NCBI GenBank assembly: GCA_964396845.1
Contig: CAYNGH010000061.1
Span: 1 to 17,595, forward strand
Length of the DNA: 17,595 nucleotides
Reading direction: 5' to 3'
From: CAYNGH01 sp964396845
Lineage (GTDB): Bacteria; Vulcanimicrobiota; JAJTBE01; CAYNGH01
Below, piece after piece: positions 1 to 6,906 of the stretch. The position numbers and the translations under genes are program-made. The notes under the pieces are model-generated. The model did not search any database and was not told the DNA's origin. It saw only the letters and a program-made list of their open reading frames with translations. The first letter of the stretch is position 1; each line of letters opens with the position of its first letter.

Positions 1-231
1 ACCATCGGGATAATGGTGAATAATTTTTATCGGAAGGCCATGAGTGTTGCATTTAAAAATACTCAGAAAATCCTAAAAAAACATGGTATCTGCCCTGAAG
101 GCTCACTGCGGGAGCATGCCATGAATTTTGTCCTGATGAATCCCGGGGTGGATTGTGTTCTCAACGGGATGCGCCGGGTGCAATATGTGGACTTCGCCCT
201 GGATATGATGAAAATGATAAAAAAGAAATAA
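1..231 (+). CDS. Aldo/keto reductase, C-terminal fragment (cut by window start)
   Basis: The reading frame is open from base 1, so only the last ~76 residues of a larger protein are visible. The stretch around NPGVDCVLNGMRR followed by VQYVDFAL matches the end of the aldo/keto reductase barrel. In that family the late strand (pattern 'hPgVtsvlvGmr') and the following helix close the NAD(P)H-binding site. The family reduces carbonyls with NAD(P)H in the cytoplasm; the catalytic Asp-Tyr-Lys-His lie upstream and cannot be checked. An internal ATG at 13 is probably not the true start, because the frame continues upstream of it. The stop codon (TAA, 229-231) lies inside the left arm of the terminator hairpin. 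Family assignment is fairly sure; substrate is unknown. Confidence 0.7.
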   Translation, partial: TIGIMVNNFYRKAMSVAFKNTQKILKKHGICPEGSLREHAMNFVLMNPGVDCVLNGMRRVQYVDFALDMMKMIKKK

Positions 232-260
232 GCCGTTCACTATTGCTGACCGGCTTATTT
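221..260. terminator. Bidirectional rho-independent terminator
   Basis: A 10-base inverted repeat, AAATAAGCCG (226-235) and CGGCTTATTT (251-260), encloses a 15-base loop. On the plus strand it ends in TTATTT. On the minus strand it is followed by a T-rich run complementary to the A-tract at 221-228. It lies between convergent genes (the reductase fragment and the minus-strand gene ending at 308), so it can serve both. The left arm includes the reductase stop codon. Confidence 0.7.
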
Positions 261-307
261 CTATGTCAGGCTCATTAAAATCAATTTGTCTGTTGTTTGT
301 CTGTCAG

Positions 308-751
308 TTATCCTTCAATACCAGCTGCTGCAATGTTCGCATCCAGCATCCTGCCGACAAATGTCACCGCGCCCCGGGAATTTAACAGGGATTCCACACA
401 AAGACCAAGAGTTTCAGGTCCGGGGGCCTCTATGTATTCTCCGAGCCTTGCCAGGGTTTCATCCAGCAGTAACAATGCTCCCAGGCTGAGATTTCTGGTA
501 TCCTCTGTCCCTTCGTGGATCTCCATCTCCCGGATGTTCTGCCGGGATTCTTTCAGCTGGCGGGATAAAACCCTGTGGTATGTCTTGAGTGTTTCCAGCT
601 CCTCATCACCCTCGTGGAAAGCCTTTAATGCACTCAAAAGAGATCCGAATGTCGGGTTCTGGACATCCACTGGCCCGCTGGTATAGTCTTCAGTTATTTC
701 CATTGTAGCCCCGGGATCCCGGGAATGGCTGTCAGGTGAATTCAATGGCAT
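308..751 (-). CDS. Small acidic helical protein downstream of the hydrolase
   Basis: I do not recognise this 147-residue protein. It is acidic and mostly helical. Residues ~1-35 look disordered, ~45-80 form a charged helix that could be a coiled coil, and ~88-146 form a more hydrophobic helical segment. There is no signal peptide or membrane span. It follows the peptidoglycan hydrolase gene by 31 bases on the same strand, so the two are probably co-transcribed. A partner role (chaperone, adaptor or regulator) is only inferred from that. The start is uncertain: AAAGGAG (752-758) touches the ATG at 751, which is too close for normal initiation. The in-frame TTG at 745 has a 6-base spacing and may be the real start, giving 145 residues. 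A further ATG lies at 703. Confidence 0.7.
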   Translation of the reverse strand: MPLNSPDSHSRDPGATMEITEDYTSGPVDVQNPTFGSLLSALKAFHEGDEELETLKTYHRVLSRQLKESRQNIREMEIHEGTEDTRNLSLGALLLLDETLARLGEYIEAPGPETLGLCVESLLNSRGAVTFVGRMLDANIAAAGIEG

Positions 752-782
752 CTCCTTTCACCGGCTAATCAGTTTTGCGTTT

Positions 783-2267
783 TTACTGCCTTCGAAGCTG
801 GTAGTAAACTCCGCTGGTGGTACTCTTGGCTCTCTCGCTGATTACCTGGTGGCCGGGCCGGATGTTGTTGGACCCGATGGTATGGGTTCCTCCCGCCCGG
901 GAAACAAGCTCTGTATGGCCTCGGCTGTGGTTGATCCATACATCGCCGGGGCGGGCCTGACTGGCGGGAACCCGGACATAACCCTGTCGCTGAATTGACT
1001 GCTCCAGCCGGCGGACATTGATTTCATGCCCTCTGAGTCTTCCGGTGCTTTGCAGCGCGGCACTGACAAAGTCAGCGCAGTTGTTTGTTCTGCCCCCTGC
1101 CGCTGTGAAGTTGGGCATCTGTCCCTTGATTTTCCAGGAATCCTGTCCAATATAACGCCGGGCCAGATCCACCGCCGCGCTCCCGGATGAGCCTGCGCCA
1201 ACATTACCCCTGGCGGATACTCCAGCCGAGCCGGCATCCCTGGTAATCTGGTTGTAGTGGCGCATAACTTTGTTGTGCCAGTTGCGATCCGTGGCCCATC
1301 CCGCACGGTTTGCCGCGGCCAGCTGTTGGGCTACAGGTGCATCGGCATTGCTTCCGCCTCTTTCCCTGAGCCGGGCAAAGGTGCTGGCGCCGTAGCGGAT
1401 CTGGTTTTCAAGGCCGTCAAACTTGGTGCGTCCGTTGGGGTTGGCGTCAAAGGCGCCTACTCCCAGCATCTTTCGCATTCCCACGCCTAACTTGCCGTGG
1501 TTAGTTTCATGTTGAGATATGGCCAGAAGCACCATAGGATCCACGTTGTATTCCTTGCCATATTTCAGGAACATATCTCCTGCGCCTCTGCCTGCCGCGG
1601 GAGAACCCCTCTGGCCAAGGTAATTGTCAATCCATCTTGCAGCATCGGGCCCATACTGGCCGGGGCCTCCTCCGATGGCTGATCCACCGCCCACACCGCC
1701 GACTCCGGGGAATGAACCTGATGGAGATCCTGCAGCAAAGGGAGGCAGGGGTCTGGAATGACCATAGGGAGGCATGGACACGGGTCTGCCAAATCCTCCG
1801 GAGGGGAATCCGCCCATTCCCATGGGCATACCGCCCATACCCATAGGCATTCCGCCCATTCCCATAGGCATGCCTCCGCCCATGCCCTGCTGTTGCATCA
1901 GCATCATCAGCATCTGCATGAGCATCATCATCATCTGCATCATGTTCTGGTTCTGAACCCCGCCTTGACTGCCGAAGCCGGGCATCATTCCGGGGATCAT
2001 GCCCATTCCATTGTTGAATCCGCCCATCATGGGGTTACAGCAACCTAAGTTCATCAGGGGGTTCATGAAATTTGACCCGCCGAACCCGGACATGGCATCA
2101 GGAGAGAAGCCAACCCGGTCAGTGCCTGCCATTGCCCCCATAACAAAACTGCCCTGAGGGCCTGACACCCCGGCAAAAAACCCGGCGTTTCCACCCATCT
2201 GGGATGCACTGCTCAGGAGATTGCCTATTGGCATCCCAAAACCAACCTGCATGTTCATTGAAAACAT
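783..2267 (-). CDS. Met/Gly-rich two-domain peptidoglycan hydrolase (glucosaminidase-like plus NlpC/CHAP-like)
   Basis: 494 residues. Residues 1-200 are low-complexity and rich in Met, Gly and Pro. They include a run almost entirely of Met, Leu and Gln (~108-127) and three 7-residue GGMPMGM repeats (~131-151). Residues ~228-345 look like a glucosaminidase or lysozyme-like domain: DPMVLLAISQHETNHG, with E254 the likely acid catalyst, then a G-V-G-A-F-D-A-N-P segment. Residues ~364-494 look like a papain-fold NlpC/CHAP amidase: C397 in NNCADFVSAAL as nucleophile and H451 in GDVWINHSRGHTELV as general base. The pair should cut both glycan and peptide bonds of peptidoglycan. No Sec or Tat signal peptide is visible, so how it reaches the wall is unclear. 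Start at 2267 is well supported: AAGGAG at 7 bases. Domain calls are good; the N-terminal function is unknown. Confidence 0.8.
   Translation of the reverse strand: MFSMNMQVGFGMPIGNLLSSASQMGGNAGFFAGVSGPQGSFVMGAMAGTDRVGFSPDAMSGFGGSNFMNPLMNLGCCNPMMGGFNNGMGMIPGMMPGFGSQGGVQNQNMMQMMMMLMQMLMMLMQQQGMGGGMPMGMGGMPMGMGGMPMGMGGFPSGGFGRPVSMPPYGHSRPLPPFAAGSPSGSFPGVGGVGGGSAIGGGPGQYGPDAARWIDNYLGQRGSPAAGRGAGDMFLKYGKEYNVDPMVLLAISQHETNHGKLGVGMRKMLGVGAFDANPNGRTKFDGLENQIRYGASTFARLRERGGSNADAPVAQQLAAANRAGWATDRNWHNKVMRHYNQITRDAGSAGVSARGNVGAGSSGSAAVDLARRYIGQDSWKIKGQMPNFTAAGGRTNNCADFVSAALQSTGRLRGHEINVRRLEQSIQRQGYVRVPASQARPGDVWINHSRGHTELVSRAGGTHTIGSNNIRPGHQVISERAKSTTSGVYYQLRRQ
1811..1873 (-). repeat. Three tandem 21-bp repeats inside the hydrolase gene
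   Basis: Three consecutive 21-base units (1811-1831, 1832-1852, 1853-1873) differ from each other at only a few positions and keep the reading frame. Each encodes GGMPMGM or a circular permutation of it. Such units can expand or contract by slippage without a frameshift, so copy number may vary among strains. Confidence 0.85.
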
Positions 2268-2299
2268 ACTCTCACTCCTTCGAAAAATGTTGTTAACTC

Positions 2300-2328
2300 A
2301 TTATAACCTTATTTGTCTTGTATGAAAA
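2300..2328 (-). promoter_or_regulatory. Sigma70-type promoter of the hydrolase gene
   Basis: Reading the minus strand, a perfect TATAAT (2300-2305) follows a TTTTCA element (2323-2328, 4 of 6 to consensus) with a 17-base spacer. The predicted start of transcription is ~25 bases upstream of the ATG at 2267. TGTTAA motifs lie on both sides of the promoter. Confidence 0.55.
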
Positions 2329-2390
2329 TATTCTGATTGTTAACAGTTTTGCAACAATGTTACATAAATGTTAATTTTGTTAAATTATGA

Positions 2391-2424
2391 TTAACAAACA
2401 AAGAAGGCCCCGGAGAGCCTTCTT
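2391..2424 (-). terminator. Terminator of the chemoreceptor gene
   Basis: AAGAAGGC (2401-2408) and GCCTTCTT (2417-2424) form an 8-base stem with an 8-base loop. On the minus strand the stem is followed by TTTGTTTGTTAAT, a U-rich tail. It lies just past the stop codon of the chemotaxis gene at 2451. Confidence 0.65.
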
Positions 2425-2450
2425 GTGATGCATTTATTTTGGCAGTATTC

Positions 2451-5240
2451 TTAGAACCGGACAAACTCCGTGTCTTCGATGTCTTCTAATTTGATGATAT
2501 TGCCCTTGCCGCCGCCGTTGCCTTTCGGCGTCGTTCTATGGCCGTTGCCTGGTCTTCCCGATGCAGTCTTTTTGATGGTGTTTTGCATTTTCTTTTGTTT
2601 GCGGTTGTCTTCGTTTTCCAGCTTGAAGAAGGTCATGGAATCCGCCAACTGATCCGACTGACTGGAAAGCTCCTCGGATGTTGAGGCCATCTCCTCCGAT
2701 GCGCTGACGTTTTGCTGGATGACCTTGTCCAGCTGTTGAATGGCCTGATTCACCTGATCCGCGCCGGAGCTTTGTTCGTTGCACGCGGCGCTGATTTCCT
2801 GAACCAGTTCTGCCGTCTTCTGGATGTCGGGGATAATCTGGGAGATAATATTGCCGGCCTTTTCCGCCACCTCGACACTGCTGGTGGAAAGCTGACTTAT
2901 TTCCCTGGCGGCGTTCTGGCTTCTTTCGGCAAGTTTTCGAACTTCCGCAGCCACCACTGCAAAGCCCTTGCCATGTTCTCCTGCCCGGGCGGCCTCAATG
3001 GCTGCATTCAGGGCCAACAGGTTGGTCTGGCGGGCAATCTCCTCGATGATGGTAATTTTTCCAGCGATGTCCTTCATGGCGGTCACTGTCTTGCCCACTG
3101 CGGAACCTCCCTGCCGGGCATCTTCCGCAGCCTTTATGGCAATCTTCTCTGTCTGCATGGAGTTGTCGGCGTTCTGCCGGATGTTAGCCACCATCTCTTC
3201 CATGGATGAAGAAGCTTCTTCTGCGGAGGCAGCCTGCTCATTGGCCCCCTGGGATATCTGCTCCGCAGCGCTGGAAAGCTGGGTGCTGCCGGAAGAAACA
3301 TTGACCGTAGCGGTCTTCACATCGGTTACAATGTCCCGGAGCCTTTCCACCATCTTGGAAAGGGCGATGCCCAGCTTGTCAACTTCCGACCGGATCCTGA
3401 CGCTCACCATAAGATCTCCGGTGGAGATTTTTTCCGCCACTTCAGTCATATTGTTCATGGCTTCGATGAGGATGTTGAGATTGTTCTTGATGCTGTTGAA
3501 ATCGCCGTTGTACTTGTCGGTGATTTTTTCCGGGATGTCCCCCTTGGAAATGCGGTCCACATAATCCGCGGCCACATTGAGAGGCCCGATGACTGCATTC
3601 AGAGTATTGTTCACTCCCGCTACGATCTTCCTGAAGTCCCCCTGGTGCTTCGATGCATCGGCCCTGGTCTGGAGTTTGCCTTCCACCGCTGCTTCCGCCA
3701 GCATGTTGGCATCGGTGATAAGGGCCTTGAGATTAGCCCGAACCTGCTCAATGGTATCATTGATAAACCGTTTCTTGCCGGGGAATTTCTCCAGGGGTGC
3801 TTCGAAGTTGCCGTTGCCGAATTCCTTGACACATGCCATGGCTTTCTTTTTTACATTGATGTGGCCGGCTACCATGTCGTTGATTCCCTGGGCCATTGTG
3901 GCATATGCCCCCTGGAATTTTTTAGCTTCGATAACAACATCAATGTCACCGGCATTGTGCTCTTCTGACATATTGTTCATCTGGCTGATGAGTTCCCGTA
4001 AATTGTCCCTCAGGGCGATGGCGCTTTTTGCCATGATGTCGTCTTCGGACATCACCTTGATATCCACATCCATGTTTCCCCGGGCCATGGTCTGGAGAAC
4101 TTCCGCATCATGCCGGTTGTTTTCAACAACTTTATTCAGGTTTTCGATCATCCTGTCGTTTTCCGACCGCTTCTTCAGTTCAACATTGGTATTGCCCACT
4201 GACAGCTTGCCGGCAACATCGGCAATCAGGTTGGTGGCATCTATCAGATGATTGATGCTGTTCTTGATTTTGTTGAAATCTCCCCGGTATTCGTCGGTAA
4301 TCTTCACGGGTATGTCCCCCCCGGCAATCATGTCCATGTAATCCGATGCCACCCTGACAGGCTGAACCAGTTGATCCAGAATCTGATTGACTCCCTGGAC
4401 AATTTCCAGATAATTCCCCTGAAAACCAGCCTCGTCGGCCCTGACATCAAGCCTGCCGTTGGTGGCGGCATCCACCAGGTCTTTGAGATTACTTGTAATT
4501 TTCATCTCGTCGGAGAGATTCACTACAAATTCCAGAGAACCGATGATCCTGCCCTCATCGTCCTTCAGGGGCGCTCCGGTGTAACGGATGGGCAGTTCTC
4601 CCCCGGGAAGCTTTGCCACTGTGTCCCCGGTGAAGGTGCCGTTTTGATGCATGGCTCGGTTGCAACAACACTGGGGAGTGTTGCAGTGGGGAGTATTGAA
4701 AAGATTATAGCATTTGCGGCCGATACAGGCTTCCTGGGTCTGGCCCAGGGCTTCTGCTCCTGTCTTGTTGAGGTAGGTCACGTTGAATTCCCGGTCGATG
4801 GCCATGACCGGCGTGGGAATGAGATCCAGCAGTTTGCGGTTGTCTTTTGCCTCACCGCGGTGTTTTTCCAGTTCCTGCTGGGAATGCAGAAGATTCGTAG
4901 CGCAATTTTGAAAGGCCAGACTGATGCGCTCCATATCTCCTCCCCAGGATCCTTCGATGCTTTTTACATGCTCCCCGGATGCAGTCCTTTGAAGGCCATC
5001 CCCTAAAAGCATCACAGGTCTTGAAAACTCATCAAGAATCCCATTTACCATTTGAATTACCTTTTGTTCTTTTTCGCCGGCCCCGGGGAAAACTTTTGCC
5101 CTGGCAGAAAAATCCCCCTTCCCGACAGCTTCTGCCAGCCAGGTTAGCTCGTTCATCACCGCCTGACAGCTTTCCCGGCTTATTCCCTCCTCCTGGGGAG
5201 ATATTACCAGCCCCCTGATCAGATTACCAATACCACTCAT
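2451..5240 (-). CDS. Soluble methyl-accepting chemotaxis protein with PAS and repeated HAMP units
   Basis: 929 residues with no membrane span, so this is a cytoplasmic chemoreceptor feeding a CheA/CheW array. Order: a divergent HAMP-type unit (~33-118); a PAS domain (~135-245) with clustered cysteines C172, C177, C186 and C191-C193; tandem HAMP-like units (~252-420, ~428-505, ~510-640), of which 255-350 and 515-610 are clearly duplicated; then the MCP signalling domain (~640-870). The hairpin tip is EIARQTNLLALNAAIEAARA with GEHGKGFAVVA after it (735-765). Candidate methylation segments with Gln/Glu pairs flank the tip (~660-685, 845-860). The tail (875-929) is Gly/Lys-rich and ends EFVRF, fitting the CheR-binding pentapeptide pattern. 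Start at 5240 is firm: AAGGAGG at 8 bases. The ligand is unknown; the PAS cysteines suggest redox, metal or cofactor sensing (inference). Confidence 0.93.
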   Translation of the reverse strand: MSGIGNLIRGLVISPQEEGISRESCQAVMNELTWLAEAVGKGDFSARAKVFPGAGEKEQKVIQMVNGILDEFSRPVMLLGDGLQRTASGEHVKSIEGSWGGDMERISLAFQNCATNLLHSQQELEKHRGEAKDNRKLLDLIPTPVMAIDREFNVTYLNKTGAEALGQTQEACIGRKCYNLFNTPHCNTPQCCCNRAMHQNGTFTGDTVAKLPGGELPIRYTGAPLKDDEGRIIGSLEFVVNLSDEMKITSNLKDLVDAATNGRLDVRADEAGFQGNYLEIVQGVNQILDQLVQPVRVASDYMDMIAGGDIPVKITDEYRGDFNKIKNSINHLIDATNLIADVAGKLSVGNTNVELKKRSENDRMIENLNKVVENNRHDAEVLQTMARGNMDVDIKVMSEDDIMAKSAIALRDNLRELISQMNNMSEEHNAGDIDVVIEAKKFQGAYATMAQGINDMVAGHINVKKKAMACVKEFGNGNFEAPLEKFPGKKRFINDTIEQVRANLKALITDANMLAEAAVEGKLQTRADASKHQGDFRKIVAGVNNTLNAVIGPLNVAADYVDRISKGDIPEKITDKYNGDFNSIKNNLNILIEAMNNMTEVAEKISTGDLMVSVRIRSEVDKLGIALSKMVERLRDIVTDVKTATVNVSSGSTQLSSAAEQISQGANEQAASAEEASSSMEEMVANIRQNADNSMQTEKIAIKAAEDARQGGSAVGKTVTAMKDIAGKITIIEEIARQTNLLALNAAIEAARAGEHGKGFAVVAAEVRKLAERSQNAAREISQLSTSSVEVAEKAGNIISQIIPDIQKTAELVQEISAACNEQSSGADQVNQAIQQLDKVIQQNVSASEEMASTSEELSSQSDQLADSMTFFKLENEDNRKQKKMQNTIKKTASGRPGNGHRTTPKGNGGGKGNIIKLEDIEDTEFVRF

Positions 5241-5437
5241 TGAACCTGCCTCCTTGCATTTTATTTTTTGCCTGTGTTACAAGTGTATGGGCCCTATCTG
5301 CTTTTTACATATGACAAGGCCTTTTATATACCCATTCAAAAATTCGACCACCCTGAAAATGACTGCTGAGAATGCTATGTTGAATAGTGTTAAATTTTGC
5401 CTGTTTTGGTATTAAATCTTTATTTCTTGTAACTACT

Positions 5438-5464
5438 GTATCGGCAGGTATCTGAAACAATTAA
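5438..5464 (-). promoter_or_regulatory. Possible sigma28 (flagellar-type) promoter upstream of the chemoreceptor
   Basis: On the minus strand TTAA (5461-5464), a 15-base spacer and GCCGATAC (5438-5445) resemble the FliA consensus TAAA-N15-GCCGATAA, with 3 of 4 and 7 of 8 matches and the exact spacer. It would drive the chemoreceptor gene with a leader of about 190 bases. Chemoreceptor genes are often sigma28-dependent, but no flagellar gene is in view. Confidence 0.35.
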
Positions 5465-5484
5465 AGAGATTATTATGAGAATAA

Positions 5485-5526
5485 GCTGATAATTTGAAAA
5501 TTTAAGATTATCTCTGGATTATCAGC
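5485..5526. repeat. Inverted repeat around a candidate promoter
   Basis: GCTGATAAT (5485-5493) and ATTATCAGC (5518-5526) are perfect 9-base inverted repeats, 33 bases apart start to start (about three helical turns). A sigma70-like pair on the plus strand, TTGAAA (5494-5499), 17 bases, GATTAT (5517-5522), sits between and over the arms. This could be an operator for the flavoprotein gene. The rest of the 401-base gap 5241-5641 is AT-rich and holds only the sigma28-like element; I see no gene in it. Confidence 0.4.
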
Positions 5527-5641
5527 GAAAGATTTATGTATAGACAATAAAGGAATAAGGAGTAATAGTAATAATTATCAAAAAATATCAGATGCTTTGA
5601 AAATGAAGGTATTTTTTTGTTTTGTCAAAAAATTACCTGAT

Positions 5642-6895
5642 ATGAAGAGTTATGATGTGGCAATAATTGGAGCCGGCCCCGGGGGGATGATGGCGGCCAT
5701 CGCCTCTGCTGTAAGCGGGGCTGAGGTTGTTCTGGTGGAAAAAAACCGGGCCAAGGGAGTCAAGCTGTCCATGACGGGAAACCGGCGGTGCAATCTGACT
5801 AATGCCGGGGAAGAGATTGATGGCTTTGTGGAGAAATTCGGTCATGGGGGCAGTTTTTTGTTTTCGGCGTTATCTCGTTTTGGTGTCGGGGATACCATGG
5901 AATTTTTTCAAAGAAACGGCCTTGCCCTTGCAGTTGAGGGCCGGGGAAGGGTCTTTCCGGAAAGTCAGGATGCCTCGGCGGTGATAAATCTGCTCTGCCG
6001 ATGCTTGGAGCAGTCGGGGGCAACAGTAATGAACAGTTGCCAGGTGACTTCTGTGAAGTCAGGCCCCGGGGGGATTGAGCATTTGAGGACTCCCCGGGGC
6101 AGGATTTATGCCAGGACATATATTCTGGCTACCGGGGGAAAGGCTTGTCCTTCCACAGGGTCTGACGGCATGGGGTTAAAATGGGCAAAATCTCTGGGAC
6201 ATCGGGTTGTGGGCCCCTGGCCGGGACTTGTCCCCCTGAAGGTTTCCCAGCGATGGATTTCATCCCTGGAGGGTATATCTCTGGAGAGCTGTTCTGTTAC
6301 TATTGTTGGAGCAGATGGCAGAAGGCTTGAAAACTGCGGTGAGATATTGTTCACCCGGCGGGGGTTGTCGGGCCCTGCGGTGCTGGATATGAGCGGGGAG
6401 GCTGCCAGCATGAAGAGGGACGGCTCTGTGAGAATAATCCTTGACCTGATGCCGGAGCTGGATCAGGAGGAATTGGAAGGCAATATAATTGATGCTGTAT
6501 CCCGAAATCCAAACCGGGAGATGGGCAGCCTGAAAGGGATTCTACAGCCTGACCGTCTGTGGCGGGTATTGCTGGATGTCACCGGGGCAGGAGAGAGGAC
6601 CAAAGCAAATCAGCTTACCCGCACTGGCCGGAAAAAGCTCGTGGCAGGCATAAAAGCCCTGGAGCTGGACATGCAGGACACCGAAGGTTTTGACCGGGCC
6701 ATGATTACCCGGGGCGGCATTGATCTGGATGAGGTAGCTCCTTCAACAATGAAATCTAAGATTGTGCAAAATCTTTATTTTGCCGGGGAGATACTGAACC
6801 TCGATGGCCCATGCGGTGGATATAACCTTCAGTTATGCTGGAGTACCGGTTATGTGGCAGGGATATCCTCAGCAAATGAAGCTCTGAATATGTGA
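5642..6895 (+). CDS. HI0933/BaiN-family FAD-dependent oxidoreductase
   Basis: 417 residues from the ATG at 5642, the usual family length. A Rossmann start (DVAIIGAGPGG, residues 5-15) binds FAD, with E33 at the end of the second strand contacting the ribose. Further family signatures are TGNRRCNLTN (45-54), the GGKACPSTGSDG segment in mid-protein, and a C-terminal GGIDLDEV...FAGEILNLDGPCGGYNLQ block closing the flavin site. Members are soluble flavoproteins of mostly unknown substrate; BaiN acts on bile-acid intermediates, but family membership alone does not show that here. Upstream in-frame starts (TTG 5597, ATG 5603) would add a non-family hydrophobic extension and have no better ribosome site. 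None of the starts has a strong Shine-Dalgarno. It is a single gene converging on the propeller gene 11 bases away. Confidence 0.88.
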   Translation: MKSYDVAIIGAGPGGMMAAIASAVSGAEVVLVEKNRAKGVKLSMTGNRRCNLTNAGEEIDGFVEKFGHGGSFLFSALSRFGVGDTMEFFQRNGLALAVEGRGRVFPESQDASAVINLLCRCLEQSGATVMNSCQVTSVKSGPGGIEHLRTPRGRIYARTYILATGGKACPSTGSDGMGLKWAKSLGHRVVGPWPGLVPLKVSQRWISSLEGISLESCSVTIVGADGRRLENCGEILFTRRGLSGPAVLDMSGEAASMKRDGSVRIILDLMPELDQEELEGNIIDAVSRNPNREMGSLKGILQPDRLWRVLLDVTGAGERTKANQLTRTGRKKLVAGIKALELDMQDTEGFDRAMITRGGIDLDEVAPSTMKSKIVQNLYFAGEILNLDGPCGGYNLQLCWSTGYVAGISSANEALNM

Positions 6896-6906
6896 GAGTG
6901 CTCGAT

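Noticed and set aside
1758..2048. Plus-strand frame encoding a His-rich protein
   Set aside because: It is the antisense of the Met-rich hydrolase head: ATG codons read as CAT on the other strand, giving His runs. It has no ribosome site.
5597..5641. Upstream TTG/ATG starts for the flavoprotein
   Set aside because: They add a hydrophobic extension absent from the family, with no better ribosome site than the ATG at 5642.
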